Assembly (NCBI RefSeq): GCF_024721995.1
Contig: NZ_JANQBC010000005.1
Coordinates: 1-64,000, forward strand
Origin: Paenibacillus radicibacter
GTDB lineage: Bacteria; Bacillota; Bacilli; Paenibacillales; NBRC-103111
Direction: 5' to 3'
DNA length: 64,000 bases
The stretch's first letter is position 1, and each line of letters opens with the position of its first letter. This document shows, one piece after another, positions 47,311 through 55,150 of the stretch. The notes under the pieces are model-generated. The model was not told the origin of the DNA, searched no databases, and was given only the letters and a program-made list of their open reading frames with translations. The position numbers and the translations under genes are program-made.

Positions 47311-50300
47311 ATGACCGGACAGGATATACTCAATTTTATGCGAGAGACTGCTTATAAGCCGATGACTTATACAGATCTTGAGAAGCATTTTGGAATTAAT
47401 GATGCAACGGAATTTAAGGAGTTCTTGAAGCTCCTGAATAGTTTGGAAGAAGAAGGTTACATTCTGCGTACACGTAATGATAGTTACGGTGTGCCAGAGC
47501 GAATGAATTTGTTAAGGGGTAAATTGCAGGCGCATGCCAAGGGATTTGGTTTCCTTTTGCCTGATGATAAAGAGCACCCAGACGTATACATTCATGCCAA
47601 TGATATGAACACAGCGATGAACGGCGATATTGTGCTTGTTCGTGTAACGAGCAAGAGCCCTGCTGGGGGACGTCTAGAAGGTGAAGTTGTACGTGTAGTT
47701 GTGCGTGCGAATACGCAAGTAGTGGGAACGTTCCAACATCATGAGGGGTATGGATTCGTAATTCCAGATGATAAGCGGATGACGCGGGACTTGTTCGTTC
47801 CTCGTGAGGCGTTTGCAGGTGCGGTAGATGGTCAGAAGGTTGTTGTGAAGATTGTTCACTATCCAGAAGGACGCGCTGCTGCACAAGGGGAGATCGTCGA
47901 AATCTTGGGACATAAGGATGATCCAGGTGTTGATATTCTCTCGATTATTCGCAAATACGGTCTGCCAGAAGGTTTCCCAGAAGAAGTAACGGTAGAAGCA
48001 GATGCTGTGCCAGATGAGATTCATCCAGATGAACTTGTCGGTCGTCGTGATCTTCGTAATGAAATCATTGTGACGATTGATGGTGAAGATGCGAAGGACT
48101 TGGATGATGCTGTTCATGTAAAGCGCCTTGAGAACGGCAATTATCTATTAGGGGTTCATATTGCGGACGTTGGTTACTACGTGCGTGAGGATTCGGCGCT
48201 TGATCAAGAAGCGTATCGTCGCGGTTGCTCGGTGTACTTGGTAGACCGCGTTATTCCGATGTTGCCACATCGTTTATCGAACGGAATCTGTTCCTTGAAT
48301 CCGAAGGTGGATCGCCTGACGATGTCTTGCGAAATGGAGTTCGATTCTAGTCTGCGCGTGGTGCGTCATGATGTATTTACATCCGTGATTAAGACGACGG
48401 AGCGAATGACCTATACGAATGTACGTAAGTTGTTACAAGAACCAGAGGAGCATCCAGATTTAGTGGAGCGCTACTCAGGGCTTATGGAGCATTTTACATT
48501 GATGGAAGAGCTTGCGATGAAGCTTCGTAATCGACGGATGCAGCGCGGCGCTATTGATTTTGATTTTACAGAAGCGAAGGTACTGGTTGATCCAGAAGGT
48601 AAGCCTACGGATATTGTAAAACGTGAGCGTAGCATTGCAGAGATGATCATTGAGGAATTCATGCTAGCAGCGAATGAAACAGTTGCGGAGCATTTCCATT
48701 GGATGAAAGTGCCGTTCTTGTATCGCATTCACGAAGATCCAGATCAAGAGAAGCTAATGCGCTTCATGGAGTTTATCACGAACTTCGGTTATGTGGTGAA
48801 GGGGAAGGGCAATTCGGTTCATCCGAGGGCGCTTCAAACTTTGCTTGAGGAAATTAAGGGTACGAAGGAAGAGACTGTTGTCTCGACTGTGATGCTGCGT
48901 TCGATGAAGCAAGCGCGTTATGACTCGCAGAGCTTAGGACACTTTGGTCTTGCGGCGGAGTACTACTCACACTTCACATCACCAATTCGTCGTTATCCGG
49001 ACTTAATCATTCACCGCGTCATGCGTGAAGTATTCGAGGCAGGAACATTAAGTCCTAAACGTCATGAATATTTAACGCAGCGAATGGAAGATATTGCGCA
49101 GCAATCGTCTGAACGTGAACGTGTGGCTGTTGATGCAGAGCGTGATACAGAAGCACTGAAGAAAGCGGAGTTCATGTTAGATAAAGTCGGCGAAGAGTTC
49201 GAAGGCATTATCTCATCTGTAACTAGCTTTGGGATGTTTATCGAACTAGACAATACCGTTGAAGGCTTGATTCGTCTAAGTGAACTGACAGATGACTACT
49301 ACCATTACCACGAGCGTCAGCTTGCGTTAATTGGAGAGCGTACGTCAAAAATCTTCCGTATTGGCGATGAAGTGAAAGTGCGTATTGCGCGTGTGAATAT
49401 GGACGATCATACAATCGATTTCGAGATGGTCGATATGAAGCCGCGTAGAAGTACGAAGATGAGCTTTATCGATCGCGCAAATCGTGGTGGTAATAATCGT
49501 GGCGGAGCAGCTCCGCAGCGTGAACGTGCGAAGCGTGCAGGTAAAGGCGGCGCTGCAGCAGCAGGTGGCTTCGGTCGTGGAGATCAAGGTGGAGGTCGTG
49601 GCGGTAGAGGCAAGAATGGAGATAAAGGCAGAGGACCATTTGGTGCTGATAGTCGTCAAGGCGGATCAGATCGTGGAAAAGGTCGCGGTGCTAGTGGATC
49701 TGAAGGGCGCAGTGTAGAAAACCAAGCTGATGTTGGCTTTGCTTTCGGAGGAGTGGAAGTTACTCCGGGACGTGAGCATACATCCAGTAGTGATCGTACT
49801 GAGCGTGTAGGTCGTGATAATCGACAAGGTCAGGGTCATGCAGCTGCATCTTCGGAGAAAGTCGGTCGTCGACGCGATAAGATGAGTCGCAAAGGCAACT
49901 TTGAAGCGGCTGGTTATAATCCATTTGCAGACCAAGGCGGCGGTAAAGGTAACCGGAAGAAGGGCAAAGGCGGTATCACGTTAGGCGATACTGGCGGAGT
50001 GGCTAAAAACGACGGTGGCTTTGAATCTGCTGGTGCTCAGCGCGGAAACAAGAATGGAAATGATCAGGTTCGTGGAAGCGAACAAGGTCAAGGCAATGAG
50101 CGTTTGAGTGGTCGTGCGAAGGAAATCGTGAGCGAGTTTGTTGATGGCGGTGCAGGCGGTCGCGGGAAGCGTCGTAATGGCGGAGCTCATGTAGAGCATC
50201 GCGCTGGAGGGCAAGCACAGCGTGGAGACAAACGTGGTGGTGAGCGAAACCGTGGTGAAGCAGGAGCATCAGAGCGTGGTGGTAATGGTGACGCGAGTGC

Positions 50301-50514
50301 ATCGCAGCGTGGTGGTAACCGCGGGAAGCGTCAAGCTGGCGGCGCAGGCGTGGATGTAAAGATTACCCCAGTCGATTGGAACGACGGGGAGTCTGGCAAC
50401 TACGCGGGAGACTGGGCGAGCTCGGTTAACGCGCTCGGCAAGGGCCGCCGCGGAGGCGGAAGTAATGGCGGTGGACGTTCGACACCGCCGGATCGTGAAC
50501 GACGTCGCCGTTAA
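47311..50514 (+). CDS. rnr: Ribonuclease R with long RGG-rich C-terminal tail
   Basis: About 1067 residues, against ~780 in B. subtilis. Domains: N-terminal helix-turn-helix (~1-65), two cold-shock domains (~75-225), catalytic RNB domain with 'IDGEDAKDLDDAVHVKRL' (the metal-binding acidic cluster), and an S1 domain ending near residue 710. From ~711 to the end (about 357 residues) the chain is low-complexity: Gly, Arg, Lys, Asn, Gln, Ser, with many RGG/RG repeats. RNase R degrades structured RNA and works with SmpB/tmRNA, both encoded next. ATG 47311 has GAAGGTG upstream; 47266 is an alternative. Confidence 0.95.
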   Translation: MTGQDILNFMRETAYKPMTYTDLEKHFGINDATEFKEFLKLLNSLEEEGYILRTRNDSYGVPERMNLLRGKLQAHAKGFGFLLPDDKEHPDVYIHANDMNTAMNGDIVLVRVTSKSPAGGRLEGEVVRVVVRANTQVVGTFQHHEGYGFVIPDDKRMTRDLFVPREAFAGAVDGQKVVVKIVHYPEGRAAAQGEIVEILGHKDDPGVDILSIIRKYGLPEGFPEEVTVEADAVPDEIHPDELVGRRDLRNEIIVTIDGEDAKDLDDAVHVKRLENGNYLLGVHIADVGYYVREDSALDQEAYRRGCSVYLVDRVIPMLPHRLSNGICSLNPKVDRLTMSCEMEFDSSLRVVRHDVFTSVIKTTERMTYTNVRKLLQEPEEHPDLVERYSGLMEHFTLMEELAMKLRNRRMQRGAIDFDFTEAKVLVDPEGKPTDIVKRERSIAEMIIEEFMLAANETVAEHFHWMKVPFLYRIHEDPDQEKLMRFMEFITNFGYVVKGKGNSVHPRALQTLLEEIKGTKEETVVSTVMLRSMKQARYDSQSLGHFGLAAEYYSHFTSPIRRYPDLIIHRVMREVFEAGTLSPKRHEYLTQRMEDIAQQSSERERVAVDAERDTEALKKAEFMLDKVGEEFEGIISSVTSFGMFIELDNTVEGLIRLSELTDDYYHYHERQLALIGERTSKIFRIGDEVKVRIARVNMDDHTIDFEMVDMKPRRSTKMSFIDRANRGGNNRGGAAPQRERAKRAGKGGAAAAGGFGRGDQGGGRGGRGKNGDKGRGPFGADSRQGGSDRGKGRGASGSEGRSVENQADVGFAFGGVEVTPGREHTSSSDRTERVGRDNRQGQGHAAASSEKVGRRRDKMSRKGNFEAAGYNPFADQGGGKGNRKKGKGGITLGDTGGVAKNDGGFESAGAQRGNKNGNDQVRGSEQGQGNERLSGRAKEIVSEFVDGGAGGRGKRRNGGAHVEHRAGGQAQRGDKRGGERNRGEAGASERGGNGDASASQRGGNRGKRQAGGAGVDVKITPVDWNDGESGNYAGDWASSVNALGKGRRGGGSNGGGRSTPPDRERRRR

Positions 50515-50536
50515 GGCAGACGTCGTCGGGGCTTCC

Positions 50537-50645
50537 GCTTCGCTCCCCGCTTGATTTTGCGGGGCGAAGCTGATACAATGAGACCACTTATGTACAAGTG
50601 GTCGGAAGGAAGTGGGCGAAGGCGCGTGTGCTTCGCCCTTTATCC
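50537..50645 (+). promoter_or_regulatory. Hairpin array ahead of smpB (possible attenuator)
   Basis: Three hairpins fill the rnr-smpB gap: GCTTCGCTCCCCGC/GCGGGGCGAAGC (50537-50570), GACCACTT/AAGTGGTC (50582-50603) and GGGCGAAG/CTTCGCCC (50614-50638), the last followed by TTTATCCTTTT like a weak terminator. The arms of the first and third are interchangeable, so alternative pairing is possible. Confidence 0.55.
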
Positions 50646-50673
50646 TTTTGCAAGGAGAAGGAGGTTCATCTGC

Positions 50674-51156
50674 ATGGCAACTAAAGGTAAAAGTGATAAT
50701 CAGCTGGCTCAGAACAAGAAAGCGTCGCATGATTATTTTATAGAAGAGACATATGAGTGTGGTCTGGTATTGACGGGTACTGAGATTAAATCGCTGCGTA
50801 AGGGCAAAGCTAATATTGGTGATGCGTTCGCGACGATTCGTAATGGCGAAGCTTTTATTCATAACATGCACATCTCCCCATTCGAGCAAGGGAATCGCCA
50901 TAATCCGGAAGATCCGACAAGAGCGCGTAAGCTTCTATTGAAGAAGTACGAGATCAACAAGCTGCTCGGCTTATCCAAGCAACAAGGTTATGCACTGGTG
51001 CCGCTTAAAGTTTATACGCGCAACGGTTATGCCAAGCTGTTAATTGGACTTGGTCGCGGTAAGAAGAACTATGACAAGCGTGAGACTGCGGCAAAACGTG
51101 ATGCACAACGTGATATTCAGCGTGCACTACGCGAGAAGCAGAAGGTTGCGAGGTAG
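50674..51156 (+). CDS. smpB: SsrA-binding protein SmpB
   Basis: A 160-residue OB-fold protein that binds tmRNA and carries it to stalled ribosomes. '[20 protein letters not shown]' and '[18 protein letters not shown]' are the family signature; the basic tail '[18 protein letters not shown]' enters the decoding centre. AGGAGAAGGAGG precedes ATG 50674. Its RNA partner is encoded 220 bases downstream. Confidence 0.97.
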   Translation: MATKGKSDNQLAQNKKASHDYFIEETYECGLVLTGTEIKSLRKGKANIGDAFATIRNGEAFIHNMHISPFEQGNRHNPEDPTRARKLLLKKYEINKLLGLSKQQGYALVPLKVYTRNGYAKLLIGLGRGKKNYDKRETAAKRDAQRDIQRALREKQKVAR

Positions 51157-51378
51157 TTTATTGGGATCTGTAAGGTAAGGTCGATATGTGTTGGGGATGA
51201 GTTGATTGGATAATGTAAGGTTATCCATGGGTGGAGTATCCTGTACTTCCACGATCTTAAATGTACGATCTTAGCGGATTTATGTTATACTAAGTAAGGA
51301 ATACAGCTTAAAAAGTTTTTACAATTAGCATCCTGCTCACGGAAACATCCGATATTGAACAGATGCGCCTTATAATAC

Positions 51379-51740
51379 GGGGGCGTTCTTGGATTCGACG
51401 GGGATAGTTCGAGCATGGGTAGCGGGTAGTGGGGACGCGACCACTTCATCAACGCTAAAGCCTATTAAACGGCAAAACTAACAACAACTACGCTTTCGCA
51501 GCTTAATAACCTGTGAGCGTGCTTCTACCTAGCATCGTCCATGTGACTAGAATAGGGGCTAACATATAGTGGAATACGCTGTCACATCTCCGCCTGGGGT
51601 GTGCTGAAGAAGATAATCAGGCTGACCCAACGCAGAGCCGGTTACAGGGCGCTGCTCGGGTGACATCAAATCTGTGACTACACCCGTAGAAGCCTATGTG
51701 TCGTTATCTTCGGACAGGGGTTCGACTCCCCTCGCCTCCA
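51379..51740 (+). ncRNA. ssrA: Transfer-messenger RNA (tmRNA)
   Basis: A 362-base tmRNA. 5' end GGGGGCG pairs with 3' CGCCTCC; the tRNA-like end has T-arm GGGGTTCGACTCCCC. The tag frame reads (A)GKTNNNYAFAA followed by two stops, with the resume codon GGC near 51472. CCA is not encoded (ends in A). The upstream 220 bases hold a TATACT box at 51286-51291 and nothing else evident. Its last 83 bases are duplicated at 62025-62107. Confidence 0.96.
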
Positions 51741-51741
51741 T
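51659..51741 (+). repeat. ssrA 3' end, putative attachment core (copy A)
   Basis: The functional ssrA 3' end, the most common integration target for tyrosine-recombinase islands. It is the reference copy of a direct repeat found again at 59454-59468, 62025-62107 and 63746-63780. Confidence 0.75.
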
Positions 51742-51789
51742 ACATAGTAAAAGGGACTGGCTATTGTGCCAGTCCCTTTTACTATGTAT
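51741..51789 (+). terminator. Terminator of ssrA
   Basis: Long perfect stem TACATAGTAAAAGGGACTGG with its complement around loop CTATTGTG, ending in TTTTACTATGTA. The bases from here to 52031 hold no gene that I can see. Confidence 0.9.
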
Positions 51790-52031
51790 GGGAGATGCCT
51801 GAGGGAAAGCCAAAGCTGCCCAGGAGAGCGGATGAGTTTCAAATACTCAGTATGGGTTTGATATAAACCGCCAAGGTATTCGGGAGTCACTTGCCCTTCC
51901 GAACAGCTTCTATAAATAATATTAATATTACCTTTAATTCAAGCTAACAAAAACCCACATCTTTCCTTGTAAACTACAATTATAATTGCGAATGCCGCAA
52001 TTTAAATGATACGAACAAGGAGATGTAATTG

Positions 52032-52904
52032 ATGAACATCCTCAAAAGCATGACCTCTGTAGTTGCCGTTGCTGTACTCGGCACCGCTTTAATGACCAGC
52101 TTGGTCAATGTAGGACCCCGTACTGCTGTTGCAGCTACGCCTAACATGACGCCGAATTATGAGATTCACGCGCTGCTAGATCCTAATGAAGCTTTGAATC
52201 CGGACCACACTTTGAAAAACACAGTACTGAGTGCGTTCAACATTACCGCTGCACCGGACCAAATGAATGTTCAGTATATGGATACTAACAATCAAGACCT
52301 GAGCCAAGAAGGCTGGTCCGCCCGCATTCGCAAAATGACTGGTGACAGCAAATTCAAATTAAACTATAAGAAGCGCTATCCAATCACAGGTAATAACATT
52401 ACCGCAGCTTTGAATCAAGCCAATCAAGAAGGTTTCGACTCCAGTGATACGAACTATGAAGCACAGGTTGAATGGAGCTATGGTTCAAAGACCCTCAGCA
52501 TTTCGACAGACAAGAATGTCAGCATTTCCGGTTACACCGGCTTGACCCTGCCTAATCAGACAGATTCAGTCAATGCAATTGTCAATAACATTCCGGGCAA
52601 GCTGAATAAATGGACAAGCACAGGCTGGGGAACTTCGGTGCTGAACCAATCACGAGTATATGGACCGGTATATGCTACTAGATACACAGGCACATTTAAC
52701 GGAATTAAGACGTACATTGAAATCTGGCCTATTAAAAATACGTCAGGAACAGGATACGAATATATTGTAGAAGCTTCGTTCAAAGTTGACACAGAATCCG
52801 ATGCAGCTAATTCTTCCAGCCAATTGTTTACTTACCTGCAGTCCCGCGGATGGTTTCTTCCTCAGGACGCTTTAAAAACATCAACCATCTTGCAGCGTTA
52901 TTAA
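52032..52904 (+). CDS. Secreted CYTH-like protein
   Basis: A 290-residue protein with a Sec signal peptide (about residues 1-34, cleavage near 'AVAATP'). The mature part resembles the CYTH/triphosphate-tunnel fold: 'GWSARIRKMTGDSKFKLNYK', 'YEAQVEWSYG', 'YATRYTG', 'EYIVEASFKVD' and the C-terminal 'LKTSTILQRY'. The classic ExExK opening is degraded ('YEIHALLD'). CYTH enzymes cleave triphosphates or make cAMP, but are cytoplasmic, so an exported one has an unknown role. AAGGAGATG precedes ATG 52032. First gene of the ssrA-linked region. Confidence 0.6.
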   Translation: MNILKSMTSVVAVAVLGTALMTSLVNVGPRTAVAATPNMTPNYEIHALLDPNEALNPDHTLKNTVLSAFNITAAPDQMNVQYMDTNNQDLSQEGWSARIRKMTGDSKFKLNYKKRYPITGNNITAALNQANQEGFDSSDTNYEAQVEWSYGSKTLSISTDKNVSISGYTGLTLPNQTDSVNAIVNNIPGKLNKWTSTGWGTSVLNQSRVYGPVYATRYTGTFNGIKTYIEIWPIKNTSGTGYEYIVEASFKVDTESDAANSSSQLFTYLQSRGWFLPQDALKTSTILQRY

Positions 52905-52910
52905 ACATGA

Positions 52911-52955
52911 AGAAAAGAGCTTTGTAGCCAGGTTGGCTGCAAAGCTCTTTTTCTA
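52911..52955 (+). terminator. Terminator after the CYTH-like gene
   Basis: AAAAGAGCTTTG...CAAAGCTCTTTTT stem with inner AGCCA/TGGCT. Confidence 0.9.
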
Positions 52956-53045
52956 AGGAAACTAGCGAATTCGCATGGGGAAGGTAAACAACCACTAGTG
53001 GATGGTTTATCAAAAACTAGAATTTTGGATTTGCCTAGCCACGGT

Positions 53046-53056
53046 TCGCCTCCATA
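53046..53056 (+). repeat. Possible short attachment-core remnant
   Basis: TCGCCTCCATA is identical to the last bases of ssrA plus flank (51732-51742). At 11 bases this could be chance; it is listed because it lies in series with longer copies. Confidence 0.35.
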
Positions 53057-53194
53057 ATAAAAAGAAATCCACTACCAATAAGGGCGGCCACTGAAGAAGT
53101 CTTCTCATGAAAAAGGTATAGTCCTTCAAGAAAATTGAAGAGGCTGTACCTTTTTTGTCGTATAATCAATAGATCATGGAAAGCAGATGGACGG

Positions 53195-53552
53195 ATGATT
53201 CGGCAACAGCAAACATTGGTATTAAGTCCTTATGCCGCACTGTACGACATTGTCGTGCCAAAGGATAATACGTTACGTCAAATTAATGAATTGGTAGATT
53301 TCACTTTCATATATGAAGAACTCTGTTAGCATAAAATCGGATGCACATTCACAGCAAATGTCATTTCAAGAAACGGATTATTTCATAGAAAAATCGAAGG
53401 AACGCTATAAAATTGAAGCGAAAAACAGCGAGCTCAAACACAGACGCGGGTACGATGTTGCCACATCCTCGGGTTTATTAGGCATGGAGCTTCAAGGTGC
53501 TATGACAATATTCGCGGTCAATCTCAAACGGATATTGAAATTAACGGATTAA
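53195..53552 (+). pseudogene. IS1182-family transposase, internally deleted
   Basis: The first ~45 codons give the N-terminus of IS1182-type transposases ('LSPYAALYDIVVPKDNTLRQ'); a frame change at about 53320 leads straight to the C-terminus ('YKIEAKNSELKHRRGYDVAT', 'GAMTIFAVNLKRILKL'). The middle, with the catalytic DDE residues, is gone. Confidence 0.8.
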
Positions 53553-53588
53553 ACATATCCACTTAAATTACAGATAAAGGTAAAAAAT

Positions 53589-53626
53589 AGACATCTACCC
53601 CTAATATTAGAGAGTAGATGTCTATT
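53589..53626 (+). terminator. Terminator-like hairpin inside the IS remnant
   Basis: AGACATCTAC...GTAGATGTCT followed by ATTTTTAT. Confidence 0.65.
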
Positions 53627-53839
53627 TTTATGGCGGTTTAAGTTCATTACGATAAAAAGCAATAGTTCTTCAGTGGCCACCTCACTGAGCGGGGTTTTTG
53701 CCATTCTAGGGGTGGGAATGTAGACAATCAGTAGACATGAGAAATTTAATTATTATTTTTAACTGTAAATGCTAATGTAAAAGTTGACCACCTTTAGCTA
53801 AGTCCTGTTATGCTAAGTAGGAATCGGCAACCGTGAGTT

Positions 53840-54320
53840 AAGCAAGCAATTAAAGATCGCCAAATCAAGAAGCTGAGTCAAGAGCTTCGTCGTAGTGAAG
53901 CAGCCTTGGCAGAAAAAGCAGCTCTACTTGTAATCAGAAAAAAAGGCAATGCGATCTGTGGGACAACGCGGATGATTTATCAGGGCCTCAGATCGCAACA
54001 CAGCTCTATTATACTGATCAAAAAAGCAGTTGTTAGCGGGACCAGAGAACCCTGCGTGTAAGGAACTAGGCAGTAGCCAGAGAACGCTACAACGCTGGAG
54101 AAGTGACCTTACACCAAATGAGGATCAGCGCCCCATAGTAGAACGACCAACGCCTAAAAACAAGCTGACTAAAGAAGAAAGAGTAACAATCGTCCAGACA
54201 GTCAATCAGCCAGTGTTCAAGAGCCTTCTGCCTAGTCAAATCGTTCCACGACTTGCTGATGAAGATGTCTATATCGCATCAGAATCTACGATTTATCGAG
54301 TCTTAAAAGAGGTAGCCATT
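53840..54320 (+). pseudogene. Truncated IS3-family transposase (OrfA and OrfB fragments)
   Basis: One frame from ~53843 gives an OrfA-like end ('KLSQELRRSEAALAEKAALL'); the next frame from 54030 gives the OrfB start ('CKELGSSQRTLQRWRSDL', 'PKNKLTKEERVTIVQTVNQP', 'SQIVPRLADEDVYIASESTI'). The sequence stops matching near 54320, before any DDE residue, and runs into the YdjO-like gene. This is a different IS3 lineage from the intact copy at 58029. The stretch 53690-53840 holds nothing I recognise. Confidence 0.7.
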
Positions 54321-54336
54321 TCATACGATAAACAGA

Positions 54337-54567
54337 CTAGGAGATCAGTCTGCCTTTATGAAGAGACTTCATATCTTTATTGGAGTTAGAAAGGATAGGG
54401 AGCATTTTCAAGCTGCTAATCATGGGAGAATGGCACTGATGGCAAGTAGGGACGTGATCAAACGAAAAATTGTCCCGGATCCATCCCTTACAATCTTCAT
54501 TATTGCATGTCCATACTTTCGTGTCTTCTTGAACGAGATCCTCTAACGATTTTCTTCGAGAATACAT
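54337..54567 (-). CDS. YdjO-like cold-inducible zinc-ribbon protein
   Basis: A 76-residue protein resembling the B. subtilis cold-inducible YdjO: 'VWTCNNEDCKGWIRDNFSFD' and 'PTCHQCHSPMISSLKMLPIL' supply four cysteines as a zinc ribbon. After 'LPIL' the tail 'SNSNKDMKSLHKGRLIS' is unlike the family and reads into the junction with the IS remnant, so the original C-terminus may have been altered. Downstream of, and on the same strand as, the cold-shock protein gene. Confidence 0.7.
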   Translation of the reverse strand: MYSRRKSLEDLVQEDTKVWTCNNEDCKGWIRDNFSFDHVPTCHQCHSPMISSLKMLPILSNSNKDMKSLHKGRLIS

Positions 54568-54587
54568 AGTTTTCTCCTCCTTATAAA

Positions 54588-54622
54588 AAAAACTGCCCTT
54601 AACACGTGTTAAGGGCAGTTCA
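54588..54622 (-). terminator. Terminator of the cold-shock protein gene
   Basis: AACTGCCCTTAACA-CG-TGTTAAGGGCAGTT, a perfect stem, followed by T residues on the minus strand. Confidence 0.9.
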
Positions 54623-54629
54623 TTGTGAA

Positions 54630-54830
54630 CTACAGTTTTACAACATTCTCAGCTTGAGGACCGCGGTTGCCTTGAGTTACATTAAATTCAACGCGTTGTC
54701 CTTCGTCCAATGATTTAAATCCATCTCCTTGAATTGCGGAGAAATGAACGAATACGTCATTTCCGCCTTCCATTTCAATAAATCCAAAACCTTTCTCTGC
54801 GTTAAACCATTTCACTGTTCCTGTTTCCAT
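54630..54830 (-). CDS. Cold-shock protein (CspA/CspB family)
   Basis: A 66-residue single cold-shock domain that binds single-stranded RNA/DNA and prevents RNA structure. RNP1 '[10 protein letters not shown]' and RNP2 'VFVHFSAI' are intact. TGGAGGT lies ahead of the ATG. It has a long leader with a terminator-like hairpin and a good promoter, and sits divergent from the desaturase gene. Confidence 0.95.
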   Translation of the reverse strand: METGTVKWFNAEKGFGFIEMEGGNDVFVHFSAIQGDGFKSLDEGQRVEFNVTQGNRGPQAENVVKL

Positions 54831-54857
54831 AATATAATTACCTCCAAATTGTTATTA

Positions 54858-54992
54858 ACATGCTTTTCTAAACAAAAAAAATCACACATTGAAAAAGGTA
54901 CCATTACACAAATGATCACTTTTTCAATATGTGAATTTATGTTAGCGCTGTTTATAAACTAATCCTAGCACATAAAAGTGTGATAAGCAAAT
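54858..54992 (-). promoter_or_regulatory. csp promoter and leader attenuator
   Basis: On the minus strand TTGCTT-N17-TAGGAT (about 54992 down to 54964) gives a ~130-base leader. The leader contains the stem CACATATTGAAAAAG / CTTTTTCAATGTGTG (54935 to 54886) followed by a run of eight T, which is an intrinsic terminator ahead of the gene. Cold could relieve it, as in cspA-type leaders (inference). Confidence 0.6.
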
Positions 54993-55013
54993 TTATATTA
55001 TTTCTCCTTTACG

Positions 55014-55033
55014 TATATGACAAATGTCATATA
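55014..55033 (+). promoter_or_regulatory. Probable DesR operator ahead of the desaturase gene
   Basis: TATATGACA-AA-TGTCATATA is a perfect 9-base inverted repeat, ~45 bases before a TATAAT (55077-55082) that has only a weak -35 partner, as expected for an activator-dependent promoter. Confidence 0.55.
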
Positions 55034-55150
55034 GGCTACATGATGTTTATGACTGCAACAAATTGAAAACGGTATTTATAATGAAGATAGGATACTAAAA
55101 CTAATATTCGCTAACAAGTCCTGTGCACCATATCGAGGAGGAACTAAAAG

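Larger units (their letters stand above)
53082..53681 (+). mobile_element. Remnant of an IS1182-type insertion sequence
   Basis: Bounded by inverted repeats GGCGGCCACTGAAGAA (53082-53097) and TTCTTCAGTGGCCACC (53666-53681), which match with one mismatch. Between them lies an internally deleted transposase gene. At 600 bases it is about a third of a full element and cannot move by itself. Confidence 0.75.

Noticed and set aside
47414-48117. Two long minus-strand ORFs inside rnr
   Set aside because: Both are antisense to the conserved RNase R cold-shock and RNB domains and resemble no protein.
51371-51376. TATAAT right before ssrA
   Set aside because: It would start transcription inside the mature tmRNA 5' end, so it cannot be the ssrA promoter; the box at 51286 fits better.
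51678-51890. Minus-strand ORF across the ssrA end
   Set aside because: It overlaps the structural RNA and its terminator; no ribosome site.
54358-54546. Plus-strand ORF opposite the YdjO-like gene
   Set aside because: The opposite strand carries a clear zinc-ribbon protein of a known family.
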